Assembly (NCBI RefSeq): GCF_001375515.1
Contig: NZ_CTDX01000014.1
Coordinates: 226,001 to 290,000, forward strand
DNA length: 64,000 bases
Reading direction: 5' to 3'
From: Bacillus kwashiorkori
GTDB taxonomy: Bacteria; Bacillota; Bacilli; Bacillales; Caldibacillaceae
Shown here piece after piece: positions 53,061 to 63,247 of the stretch. The notes under the pieces were generated by a model. It saw only the letters and a program-made list of their open reading frames with translations, did no database searches and was not told where the DNA came from. The translations under genes and the position numbers were made by a program. Each line of letters starts with the position of its first letter. Within the stretch, counting starts at the first letter, position 1.

Positions 53061-54041
53061 TTAGTTTGGAATAACCTCCAATTTTTTCCTTAACTTTTCT
53101 TTATTATAAATCCACCCGGTATAAGAGGAAATAATCTTTAAATTATTATCTAATTGAACAATCGCAACGAATGGATAGTGCCCATTGCTGCGATAACGTA
53201 AATCGATAAAGCGAACTTCTGTGTAATTGTTGTATTCCTCTACCTCCCAACGATAAACAGGCGAAAAGGAGAGGAACGCTGAAATATTTTTATCCTTTCT
53301 TGCCGCGTCCATCACTGGATTGTCGGGAAGAGGTACTCGTTTGTATTCCTCAAAAAAAACGATGTCCCGCCGATAAGCCCTAGCAACGTAAAATTTATCT
53401 TTAGCAGTAACTGCTACACGCCATTGGAAAAATTTCATCGTCGGACTCAAAATAACTTGTTCCACATTAGGAATTCGTCTTTTTATCATATTGCATATCG
53501 TTTTTCTTAATAAAAATCGATAAATGTAATAACCAATGATAATCAAGTAAATCGGTACGAAAATGGAACGGGGATCTAACCCAAAAGCCCATAATAATAA
53601 GCCAATTAAATGTAATCCGAAAATAACTGGATCAAATGTATTTATCCAGCCTAAAGCTACCCATTGATGGGAAAAAGGACGGAGCGCTTGTGTCCCATAT
53701 GCATTAAAAATATCAACAAACACGTGGAGAAACACAGCAATAAACGTCCATAGCCATAGATGAAACAAATTAGCATCTGGGAAAAATGGGTAAATAAATG
53801 CTATGATGAGTAGAGGCCAGAGAAATACAGCTGGTATTGAATGTGTTATCCCGCGGTGATTGCGTATATATGCAGCATTATTTTTCAGTTTTAAAACGGT
53901 GTCGATATCAGGTATTTGCGAACCGATGATTGTTGCAATTAAGACGCTTTCTCTAGTTGCAGGACTGTTAAATACAACAGGGTCAATCGTGGCTAATCCG
54001 CCTAGCGCAAGTCCCATAACAATATGAGTACCAGTATCCAT
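53061..54041 (-). CDS. yfhP: YfhP-type membrane-bound metal-dependent hydrolase (DUF457)
   Basis: The 326-residue protein starts MDTGTHIVMGLALGGLA, with the His typical of the YdjM/DUF457 family, and has conserved His/Asp in HRGITHSIPAVFLWP (about residues 58-72) and HVFVDIFNAYGTQALRPF (about 108-125). About four helices are followed by a soluble C-terminal half (from about residue 190). The hydrolase role is by family name only. The ATG at 54041 has GGAGG upstream; the longer frame to 54113 lacks one. It is divergent from mutY. Confidence 0.9.
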   Translation of the reverse strand: MDTGTHIVMGLALGGLATIDPVVFNSPATRESVLIATIIGSQIPDIDTVLKLKNNAAYIRNHRGITHSIPAVFLWPLLIIAFIYPFFPDANLFHLWLWTFIAVFLHVFVDIFNAYGTQALRPFSHQWVALGWINTFDPVIFGLHLIGLLLWAFGLDPRSIFVPIYLIIIGYYIYRFLLRKTICNMIKRRIPNVEQVILSPTMKFFQWRVAVTAKDKFYVARAYRRDIVFFEEYKRVPLPDNPVMDAARKDKNISAFLSFSPVYRWEVEEYNNYTEVRFIDLRYRSNGHYPFVAIVQLDNNLKIISSYTGWIYNKEKLRKKLEVIPN

Positions 54042-54204
54042 GAGTAGGACCTCCGATTGGAAAAAATATAAATGGAATTGATTGAAAAAAACTCCTAAAA
54101 AGCAATTTGACAAGATGTAATCGTTGCTTTTATTTACAAATCGATTTAAATTACTATATAATATACCCTTTTTCTTTTAGTTTAACATCTTTGGAGGAAA
54201 AATA

Positions 54205-56074
<1,870 letters not shown>

Positions 56075-56235
56075 CTAACATTGATTAGTATCTATGTATT
56101 CATCGATTTTGCTTGAAAATGTCTACTGTCAGGAAGGTTGTTTGAGTGAAAGTGTAATTTTCCTAGTATTTCCAAAAAAATAGTGGATAGTTTCCCTTTT
56201 ACCTGGTTACATTAAGACCAGTGGAGGTGATAACT

Positions 56236-56415
56236 ATGGCTAAACGTAACAGAACAAGTACTGGAACTAACATTGAAAATGTTAGACAACAAAACGCTCA
56301 ATCTAGCCAAGGTAACGCTGGCCAATTTGGTACTGAATTTGCAAGTGAAACAGATGCACAAGAAGTAAGACGTCAAAATCAACAAGCTGAACAAAACAAA
56401 GGTAAAAATTCATAA
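56236..56415 (+). CDS. sspE: Gamma-type small acid-soluble spore protein
   Basis: The 59-residue protein is rich in Gln, Asn, Ser and Thr: MAKRNRTSTGTNIENVRQQN at the start and GQFGTEFASETDAQEVRRQN in the middle. Gamma-type SASPs store amino acids in the spore core and carry the germination protease site TEFASET. B. subtilis SspE (84 residues) has two copies of the repeat; this one has a single copy. The ATG at 56236 has GGAGGTGA upstream. Confidence 0.93.
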   Translation: MAKRNRTSTGTNIENVRQQNAQSSQGNAGQFGTEFASETDAQEVRRQNQQAEQNKGKNS

Positions 56416-56434
56416 TAACAGTACAAATACTTAC

Positions 56435-56466
56435 AAAAGGGCACTTCAAAATGGAAGTGCCTTTTT
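56435..56466 (+). terminator. Terminator of sspE
   Basis: AAGGGCACTTC pairs with GAAGTGCCTTT (one G-T pair) around AAAATG, followed by T residues. Between here and 56753 I see only a weak promoter (TTTAAA 56633-56638, TATAAT 56656-56661); ygaB of B. subtilis is absent. Confidence 0.85.
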
Positions 56467-56753
56467 CAATGGAAAGAAAAAGGTTCTGCATAATTCAAAA
56501 AAGACTATTTCCATTAGTATGGCGGAATAGATGCCATCCACGTAATTTTCCGTATTAACCTACCATTTACTTATTATCTGTATCCAAACCACCCCAAATT
56601 TTATAGAAAAATGTAAAATAAACTCCCTCTTCTTTAAAAATTGATATAGAAGCGGTATAATAAAAAGATATAAAAAAGAAGAAATTCGGAAATATTGCAT
56701 ATATACATGAAAAATAATGGACTTATGAAAGGAAATAGAAAGAAGGGATGTTG

Positions 56754-57287
56754 ATGGGTATTCCCTTAGAAGGAGAAATCATCCAAATTCAAAGTTATAA
56801 ACATAATGGTCATATACATCGTGTATGGGAAGAAACGGTAGTCTTGAAAGGAACAAAATCAGTCGTCATCGGCGGGAACGATCGTACCCTCGTCACCGAG
56901 TCTGACGGACGTACATGGGTTACACGGGAACCGGCCATTTGTTATTTTGACTCACAACAGTGGTTTAATATTATTGGTATGCTGCGCTATGACGGTATTC
57001 ATTATTATTGCAATATTAGTTCCCCTTTTGTTTATGATGATGAAGCACTTAAATACATTGACTATGATTTAGATATTAAAGTATTCCCAGATATGACATA
57101 TATCATTTTAGACGAAGATGAATATGAAGAACATCGAATGGCGATGGGTTACCCAGAAGTAATTGATAAAATTTTAAAAGCAAACATGAATAAACTTATT
57201 CGCTGGATTCGGCAAAAAAAAGGTCCATTTGCTCCAGATTTTATTGATTCTTGGTATGAACGATATTTGACTTATCGGAAGTTTTAA
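56754..57287 (+). CDS. ntdP: Nucleoside tri-/diphosphatase NtdP (YgaC, DUF402)
   Basis: The 177-residue enzyme hydrolyses nucleoside tri- and diphosphates. DUF402 features are [26 protein letters not shown] in part (residues 21-46), TREPAICYF and [13 protein letters not shown] with the metal-binding Asp cluster (about 100-112), then DEDEYEEH. Sequence and length match B. subtilis YgaC closely as I recall it. The ATG at 56754 is six bases from AAGGG; the ATG at 56748 directly abuts that site. Confidence 0.93.
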   Translation: MGIPLEGEIIQIQSYKHNGHIHRVWEETVVLKGTKSVVIGGNDRTLVTESDGRTWVTREPAICYFDSQQWFNIIGMLRYDGIHYYCNISSPFVYDDEALKYIDYDLDIKVFPDMTYIILDEDEYEEHRMAMGYPEVIDKILKANMNKLIRWIRQKKGPFAPDFIDSWYERYLTYRKF

Positions 57288-57348
57288 CAATAGAATCGTT
57301 TCTTACTGTTATTGGACAAGTCATTTCAGACATCCGATGCAAAGAAAA

Positions 57349-57422
57349 GTCCTTCATACAGAGTTAGAGGATAACTGTTGCAAGTTTATCTTTTCTAATT
57401 CTGATGAAGGACCGCTTTTTTA
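57349..57422 (+). terminator. Large hairpin terminator after ntdP
   Basis: GTCCTTCAT (57349-57357) pairs with ATGAAGGAC (57404-57412), with further inner pairs AGAGTTAGA / TCTAATTCT and GGATAA / TTATCT, followed by CGCTTTTTT. Confidence 0.8.
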
Positions 57423-57461
57423 AAAAATATTCACTCTCCAGAAGCAAAACCATTTCTCCGC

Positions 57462-58520
57462 CTACTCTACCATTTCCATTTCATTTTTATGAAAAGCTTG
57501 ATAGCTATTTAATAATATTTCCAAATGTTCCAATTGCTCATTATAATCCATCATCATAGATATGATTTGTAGCATATGAGTAATAGCCATTTTATCCATT
57601 TCGAGCGTTTGAAAATGAGTAAACATTACTAATAACTCTTCAAAGTTTGCCTCATATTCGCTCATTTTCTCTTCGTGGATTTGTCTCGCTTTGCCGGAGT
57701 AACGCATTAATATATGTTCATGATTACTTGTCAAATTATCTAATTTTTCCTGGATTTGCTTCCATGTCATTTCTGGCAAATCTTGAAGATCGTTTTCATA
57801 ATGATGAATTTTTTTCAATAAGTCTAGAGATTTCCTTGTTAAAGTAATCATCTGCCGATAAATAACTAGTTTCCGCTGTTTTTGATAACGATTTTTCCTA
57901 AGTACTGTCCGTTCCTCTTTAAAAAATAAATAAATTTGATCAAGATGAATTAATTTATCCTTTAAGGAGCTTATATCCTTTTTCAATAGTAAATGTTCTG
58001 CAGCTTGACGATTACTTAATCGAATCCATTTTAATATATCGCCCGTTATGTCTGATATTGAGGAAAATAATTTTGTCTCATATTTTGGCGGCAAGAAAAT
58101 TAAATTAATCAAAAACGCTGAAAAAATACCGAGAAAAATAGTTAAAAATCTTATTACTGCAAAAGAAATAAAATTTTCATCAGGTGCAACCATAATTACA
58201 ATTAAAGTCACTAATGATAGTGATATAGTGTTTTCGATTTTTAATTGCAAATTAATAATGATAACGATAATTGCCGCAAGCCCGATAAAAATATAATGAT
58301 TCCCGAATAATAGGACAAAGAGGACGGCAATCATGGCGCCGATGATATTTCCTTGAACTTGTTCAATAATAGTCAAATACGAACGATAAATTGAAGGCTG
58401 AATGGCAAAAACAGCTGCAATCCCTGCAAAGACAGGAGATGGAAGTTGAAAGACCTCTGCAACAAATAATGCTAATACAACAGCCATTCCCGTTTTTAAT
58501 ATACGGGCACCCAGTTTCAT
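57462..58520 (-). CDS. ygaE: Aromatic acid exporter / FUSC-family membrane protein (YgaE)
   Basis: The 352-residue protein has a membrane half of about five or six helices (residues 8-150, beginning GARILKTGMAVVLALFVAEVF) and a cytoplasmic, highly charged coiled-coil half (about 160-345). This is the DUF939/ArAE family layout. The family is thought to export aromatic acids, without direct evidence here. Its place between ntdP and bcp matches B. subtilis ygaE. GGAAAGGAA precedes the ATG on this strand. Confidence 0.88.
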   Translation of the reverse strand: MKLGARILKTGMAVVLALFVAEVFQLPSPVFAGIAAVFAIQPSIYRSYLTIIEQVQGNIIGAMIAVLFVLLFGNHYIFIGLAAIIVIIINLQLKIENTISLSLVTLIVIMVAPDENFISFAVIRFLTIFLGIFSAFLINLIFLPPKYETKLFSSISDITGDILKWIRLSNRQAAEHLLLKKDISSLKDKLIHLDQIYLFFKEERTVLRKNRYQKQRKLVIYRQMITLTRKSLDLLKKIHHYENDLQDLPEMTWKQIQEKLDNLTSNHEHILMRYSGKARQIHEEKMSEYEANFEELLVMFTHFQTLEMDKMAITHMLQIISMMMDYNEQLEHLEILLNSYQAFHKNEMEMVE

Positions 58521-58651
58521 ATGTTTATTTTCCTTTCCAAACTATATTTACTTTCATCATAATGGATAAATGCATTTTTTGCTATTAACGAACTGTAAAT
58601 TAAGCGAGCTAGACTAAACTCATTTTCCAAGCCGCAAAAAAATTACCATCA

Positions 58652-59065
58652 TTAAATCTTTTCCTTTTTAACATCAATAACTGTACGCACGACAAATGCA
58701 GCAGGAATGGTATAACCAATCAATCCTTCGATAACCGCGACTCCTCTTGCTAATCCAAGTGGGGAGATATCCCCATACCCGATTGAAAATAAAGTTATCC
58801 CGCTAAAATAAAAACAAACCTTTAATTTATGAAAAAAACTACCACTTAACAGTTCTCCATTTTCATAAAACTGTCCGAACCCTGAATCGATGATAATGAA
58901 ATAAATCATACCAAAACCGATAAAAATCGTCGAGTACACTATTAATAAATAAAAAAAGCTTTCCCATGAAATGTATTTATCCTGTAACGCCTCTGGTAAA
59001 AATAGCGTTCGGATACTTAACATGATACAAAGAATTGTAACAAAAAAAATAACTATGCCAAACAT
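58652..59065 (-). CDS. Two-helix potassium channel
   Basis: The 137-residue protein has a first helix at the N-terminus (residues 1-18), another hydrophobic stretch (about 36-58), a pore loop with selectivity filter SIGYGD in TLFSIGYGDISPLG (about 92-105) and a final helix (about 112-128). The filter replaces the usual TVGYGD/TTVGYGD with SIGYGD, still K-selective in sequence terms. No RCK/NAD-binding domain is attached. GAGGTGG precedes the ATG. It occupies the position of hemL2 in B. subtilis. Confidence 0.85.
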   Translation of the reverse strand: MFGIVIFFVTILCIMLSIRTLFLPEALQDKYISWESFFYLLIVYSTIFIGFGMIYFIIIDSGFGQFYENGELLSGSFFHKLKVCFYFSGITLFSIGYGDISPLGLARGVAVIEGLIGYTIPAAFVVRTVIDVKKEKI

Positions 59066-59248
59066 AAACCACCTCTACTAAAGGATGATTTTTAATCATA
59101 TGCTTATCCATATATACGCTTGTCCGGTTATAATCATTCCGGAAAATATGATGAACGCGAATTATTTGTTTTTTGTTCAACAATTCGTTACTGTTAAAAT
59201 TAGAATAAATCATTAAAGATTGAAAACGTATGAAGGAGGTTTTAAATA

Positions 59249-59710
59249 ATGGTAAAAGTTGGAGAAAAAGTGGAAAACTTCAAGGTGACAGCGAGTAATG
59301 GGGAAGAAGTTCAATTATCTGATTTTCACGGTAAGTATGTTGTGCTTTACTTTTACCCGAAAGACATGACACCAGGATGTACAACGGAAGCATGCAGTTT
59401 TCGGGATCAACATACGAACTTTGCTGACTTAGATGCGGTCATTCTTGGCGTGAGCGGGGATCCTTTAGATAAGCATAAAAAATTCGTTGAAAAACATGGC
59501 TTGCCCTTTTTATTATTAGTTGATGACGATCAACAATTGGCAAAATACTATGATGTCTTAAAACCGAAGAAAATGTTCGGCAAAGAATTTATCGGCATAG
59601 AACGTTCTACTTTTCTTATAGATAAAGAAGGAAAATTAGTAAAAGAGTGGCGAAAAGTAAAAGTAAACGGTCACGTGGAAGAAGTACTCAACTTTATTAA
59701 AACAATGTAG
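59249..59710 (+). CDS. bcp: Thioredoxin-dependent peroxiredoxin Bcp
   Basis: The 153-residue BCP/PrxQ-type enzyme reduces hydrogen peroxide and organic hydroperoxides with thioredoxin. The active site is YPKDMTPGCTTEACSFRD, with peroxidatic Cys at about 44 and resolving Cys at about 49. GGAGG precedes the ATG. It is ygaF in B. subtilis, normally directly upstream of perR; here a dehydrogenase and a cobalamin adenosyltransferase gene intervene. Confidence 0.95.
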   Translation: MVKVGEKVENFKVTASNGEEVQLSDFHGKYVVLYFYPKDMTPGCTTEACSFRDQHTNFADLDAVILGVSGDPLDKHKKFVEKHGLPFLLLVDDDQQLAKYYDVLKPKKMFGKEFIGIERSTFLIDKEGKLVKEWRKVKVNGHVEEVLNFIKTM

Positions 59711-59839
59711 GATAAGTAAAAACAAATTAATAAGTCATGCGCCTTATTTTATTGAATACAGGCACATGTCCATGCATATCCTATATATGTGCATAGTGTA
59801 TATTAGGGCATACCTCCTCAAAATCTTCACTCTTTTTTC

Positions 59840-59880
59840 AAGGTCATTTCCAAGGGAATCTAGGGAATGACCTTTTTTTT
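59840..59880 (+). terminator. Terminator of bcp
   Basis: AAGGTCATT (59840-59848) pairs with AATGACCTT (59866-59874), with a second TCC/GGA pairing inside, followed by eight T residues. I see nothing else in 59711-60010. Confidence 0.85.
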
Positions 59881-60010
59881 AGGCATTGAAAGTGTTAAAT
59901 GATAAAATATAACTAACCTATATGAAGGATGAAACTAGATAAGTTTTTCGAAAAGATGGTAGTCGTCGCCGTCCCACCGATAACGTGTAACAAGGGCGAA
60001 GGGAATTAAA

Positions 60011-60979
60011 ATGATAGGGGGAAGAAAATTGCATATCGTAGCGACCTTTAATCGAGATGAAAAATTACAAAATCAAATACAACAACAATTTCCTAATTTG
60101 CAATTCCACTTTTTTAAAAATATCGATGCCGCTGAAAAGGCGGTTGATAGTGCAGAGATTATTTTAACATTTGGAGATGATATTACCGAAGAAGTCGTTC
60201 AGCGGGCGAAAAATCTGAAATGGATTATGGTGTTTTCTGCAGGATTAGAAAAGATGCCGTTTCAAGCACTGAAAGAACGAGAAATTATCGTCACGAATGT
60301 TCGCGGCATACATAAAATCCCGATGGCTGAATTTACGATCGGTTACATGTTACAACATGCGAAAAATCAAGCTACTTTTATCGAACAACAGAAAAATAAA
60401 CAATGGAACCGCAGAGTATCAATGCATGAATTATTCGGTAAGACATTATTAATTGTTGGTGCTGGTGCCATTGGCAGTCAAATTGCAAAACTCGCTAAAG
60501 CTTTTTCCATGCAAACCATTGGAATTACTCGGAGTGGTAATTTGCTGGAAAATTTTGATGCTGTCTTTTCTCTAGCCGATTTAAATGAACAACTAGAAAA
60601 GGCGGATTACGTTGTCAATGTGTTGCCTAGCACTCCGAAAACGAAAAATGTATTCGCTAAAGAACAGTTTTCAAAAATGAAAAACGATGCAGTGTTTATT
60701 AATATTGGTCGGGGAGATGCTGTTGTGGAAGCGGATCTGTTAGAAGCTTTAGAAGCCGGACAAATTGGTCATGCGTATTTAGATGTATTCCAGCAAGAAC
60801 CATTACCGAATGAACATCCATTTTGGACTTGCAAAAACTTGACAATCACACCACATATATCTAGCGTCACAGAAATGTATTTACCACGTTCATTTGAAAT
60901 ATTTCAGCATAATTTAACCACTTATTTAACGAACGGTTCTGACTTTATTAATTTAGTTGATTTGGATCGGGGGTATTAA
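60011..60979 (+). CDS. D-2-hydroxyacid dehydrogenase family protein
   Basis: The 322-residue NAD(P)-dependent enzyme reduces a 2-oxoacid or acts as a hydroxypyruvate/glyoxylate reductase. The nucleotide-binding motif is LLIVGAGAIGSQIAK (about residues 147-161); catalytic Arg is in INIGRGDAV, Glu in DVFQQEPLP and His in TPHISSVTE. The exact substrate is not determined. Two starts are plausible: ATG 60011 after AAGGGA, and TTG 60029 seven bases after AGGGGG, giving MHIVATF. The next gene follows directly. Confidence 0.88.
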   Translation: MIGGRKLHIVATFNRDEKLQNQIQQQFPNLQFHFFKNIDAAEKAVDSAEIILTFGDDITEEVVQRAKNLKWIMVFSAGLEKMPFQALKEREIIVTNVRGIHKIPMAEFTIGYMLQHAKNQATFIEQQKNKQWNRRVSMHELFGKTLLIVGAGAIGSQIAKLAKAFSMQTIGITRSGNLLENFDAVFSLADLNEQLEKADYVVNVLPSTPKTKNVFAKEQFSKMKNDAVFINIGRGDAVVEADLLEALEAGQIGHAYLDVFQQEPLPNEHPFWTCKNLTITPHISSVTEMYLPRSFEIFQHNLTTYLTNGSDFINLVDLDRGY

Positions 60980-60980
60980 T

Positions 60981-61526
60981 TTGAAAATATATACAAAAAC
61001 AGGAGATAAAGGAACAACTTCACTAATTTACGGATCACGGGTTGCAAAAAATGATTTACGAGTTGAAGCATACGGAACATGCGATGAGGCAAATTCAGTT
61101 ATTGGTGTATCGATTAGTTTAATGAACAGAGAGCAATTTGAAAAGAAAAGCGAAATTATTGCTGCCCTAACAAATATACAAACGACTTTATTCCATGTCG
61201 GTGCAGAACTCGCTACGCCAGAAGGGAAAACGGTAAAGTGGTCATTGACTGATGAGCATGTAACTGCATTGGAAAAGATAATTGATACGTGGGATGAACA
61301 ACTCCCCCAACTCACTAATTTTATTTTGCCAGGGGGCCATCCGGCTGGCGCATGCCTCCATACAGCGAGAACGATTGTCCGACGTGCAGAAAGAAGTACG
61401 GTAGGAATCGAAAATGTTAATCCACTCGTATTAAAATATTTAAATCGGTTATCTGATTTTTTATTTGTTGCTGCAAGATTCATAAATCATTTATTAAATA
61501 TGGAAGAAGAAAACTTGCAAATTTAA
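60981..61526 (+). CDS. PduO-type cob(I)alamin adenosyltransferase
   Basis: The 181-residue trimeric enzyme transfers adenosyl from ATP to cob(I)alamin, making coenzyme B12. The N-terminal ATP-binding motif is KIYTKTGDKGTTSLIYGSRV (residues 2-21), followed by VEAYGTCDEANS; ARTIVRRAER near residue 130 is the second signature. The TTG start at 60981 has CGGGGG upstream and lies one base after the preceding stop, so the two genes form an operon. Adenosylcobalamin-dependent enzymes should be present elsewhere. Confidence 0.93.
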   Translation: MKIYTKTGDKGTTSLIYGSRVAKNDLRVEAYGTCDEANSVIGVSISLMNREQFEKKSEIIAALTNIQTTLFHVGAELATPEGKTVKWSLTDEHVTALEKIIDTWDEQLPQLTNFILPGGHPAGACLHTARTIVRRAERSTVGIENVNPLVLKYLNRLSDFLFVAARFINHLLNMEEENLQI

Positions 61527-61755
61527 CCCGAGAAACGCTTTGAGTAAAACTTCACAATATTGATAGAAATATTGTACAACTAGCATTGACGATGTTGTAA
61601 AAATATAGATAAAATAAACCGTGATATTAAACAAATGACAACATAAACTATATGTAAAGTGGATGATTTTTATACTTTACTGAAAGTAATTACGGTCAAA
61701 AAGTGAATAATTGGTGAAATTAAGCCAATAATTATGTTTTGTCTAGGTTGTTTAA

Positions 61756-61802
61756 TTGACAAAACATCATACCCACATGTAAACTAATTATAAAGATTAT
61801 TA
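61756..61802 (+). promoter_or_regulatory. perR promoter with PerR box
   Basis: TTGACA (61756-61761), 18 bases, TAAACT (61780-61785) form a candidate promoter. TTATAAAGATTATTA (61788-61802) matches the PerR box TTATAAT-N-ATTATAA at 12 of 14 positions, just downstream of the -10. Autorepression by PerR is inferred. No gene was found in 61527-61844. Confidence 0.65.
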
Positions 61803-61844
61803 AATGATAATAATATTCCTTTTAAGAAAAGAGGTGCATGGCGA

Positions 61845-62282
61845 GTGTCTACAAGCCATCTTAAAGAAGCTTTAGATACATTGAAACAAACAGGTGTCCG
61901 TATTACTCCACAACGTCATGCGATACTTGAATATTTGATAAATTCAATGACCCACCCAACTGCAGATGAAATATATAAGGCATTAGAAGGCAAATTTCCA
62001 AATATGAGTGTCGCAACAGTATATAATAATTTACGTGTCTTTCGTGAAGTCGGCCTAGTAAAAGAATTAACGTACGGAGATTCCTCTAGCCGTTTTGATT
62101 TTACTACTTCCGATCACTATCATGCAATCTGTGAAAGTTGTGGGAAAATCGTTGACTTCCATTATCCAGGCCTTGATGAAATTGAACAATTTGCGTCACA
62201 TGTAACAGGATATAAAGTCAGTCATCACCGTTTGGAAATTTATGGAACTTGCTCAGAATGTTCAAAGAAAGAAGCACATTGA
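61845..62282 (+). CDS. perR: Peroxide-responsive Fur-family repressor PerR
   Basis: The 145-residue metalloregulator represses peroxide-defence genes until its iron-bound His residues are oxidised. The winged helix is [15 protein letters not shown] to [14 protein letters not shown]; regulatory-site residues include His36-type H in [10 protein letters not shown] and the [12 protein letters not shown] region; structural zinc is held by CESC and CSEC (CXXC pairs). The GTG start at 61845 follows GAGGTG by eight bases. A PerR box lies in its promoter region. Confidence 0.95.
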   Translation: MSTSHLKEALDTLKQTGVRITPQRHAILEYLINSMTHPTADEIYKALEGKFPNMSVATVYNNLRVFREVGLVKELTYGDSSSRFDFTTSDHYHAICESCGKIVDFHYPGLDEIEQFASHVTGYKVSHHRLEIYGTCSECSKKEAH

Positions 62283-62293
62283 ATACTTTAAAT

Positions 62294-62335
62294 AAAAGCT
62301 GTCCGAAGCTTAGCTAGGACAGCATTTTATTTTTT
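62294..62335 (+). terminator. Terminator of perR
   Basis: GCTGTCC (62298-62304) pairs with GGACAGC (62317-62323), with A/T flanks extending the stem, followed by a T-rich tract. Confidence 0.82.
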
Positions 62336-62465
62336 ACCGACTATAGAAACTTATTCTAATGGTTCGCGTCATTAACAAACAACTTTAAGCAGACATTAAG
62401 ACGAGCGGCGCAACTTCGTTAGTTGTTCACGTTACATCCTCTTCATTAGAACTCAATATGAAAAC

Positions 62466-62834
62466 TTATTTTGCAACAGTATTTTCTGGCTGGGTTTTTC
62501 GATTGTATTTTTCGTCAAACTCTACCCCTTCTAAATCAGGATCGAGTGTTAAAGTTTCACGACAATGCATACATATATCAACACGTCCCAATATTTTCGT
62601 CGGTTTTTCGCAAGTAGGACAAATAACTTGAACAGCTTTCATAGATAACATTCCAATCATTAAATAAATGACGGTACTCCCGATTATTGCTAGAAAACCT
62701 AGGATCATCAAGATGACCATTACAATTGGCCATTTCTGAAAAAACAAACCCGCATACATAATGACAACGCCAATAAAGATTAAACTAAGAGCAAAAGTAC
62801 GGATTTTATTAATCTTACTTGAGTATTTTGCCAT
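62466..62834 (-). CDS. ygzB: YgzB-family (UPF0295) membrane protein with zinc ribbon
   Basis: The 122-residue protein has two helices (about residues 12-32 and 37-62) and a C-terminal CXXC pair of cysteine knuckles (CPTCEK and CMHCRE, about residues 72-91) expected to bind zinc. Sequence and location directly after perR, on the opposite strand, match B. subtilis ygzB. Function is unknown. The ATG at 62834 has AAGGGGGAA upstream on this strand. Confidence 0.93.
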   Translation of the reverse strand: MAKYSSKINKIRTFALSLIFIGVVIMYAGLFFQKWPIVMVILMILGFLAIIGSTVIYLMIGMLSMKAVQVICPTCEKPTKILGRVDICMHCRETLTLDPDLEGVEFDEKYNRKTQPENTVAK

Positions 62835-63247
62835 GAATGAATTCCCCCTTAAGGAAAATATAACATATACCGATATAAAGACTAAAAGGAAACATCTTAA
62901 TATTGTTCCTTTTTCTCTAACTCATATTTGTTCATTTATTCACAATTTATTTCTGTTTAATTTCTCTCGTAGTGTTGAAAGTTGAATCACTTATAAATTA
63001 GAGCGAAAGTGTAGATATGTTTAATGACTGTTGCACAAGATGGAAAAATTAAATATCCAACTACTAACAAGAGTGATCGATGTTTAAATGTGGTTATGTT
63101 GAGTTTGGGTTAACCACAGAAAAGTTGGAAGCATCTCTCTGTTAATAAAAAGAGATATGTACGTAAATGTGGCAAATTTGTTACGTAGAAGGAATTTACT
63201 ATAGAGCTGGCGAAATGATTTGTTAATGAAAAGTGGAGGAAGTTACT
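62835..63247. other. Intergenic region with possible short zinc-ribbon-like remnant
   Basis: This 413-base stretch between divergent ygzB and ygxA has no supported gene. A 21-codon frame starting MFKCGYVEFGLTTEKLEA (about 63079-63144) looks like a piece of a small cysteine-containing protein, but it has no ribosome site and stops at once. It may be a decayed gene. ygxA's own ribosome site GGAGG lies at its right end. Confidence 0.25.

Noticed and set aside
61028..61483. 151-codon antisense frame inside the PduO-type gene
   Set aside because: It is a mirror of a well-recognised coding sequence.
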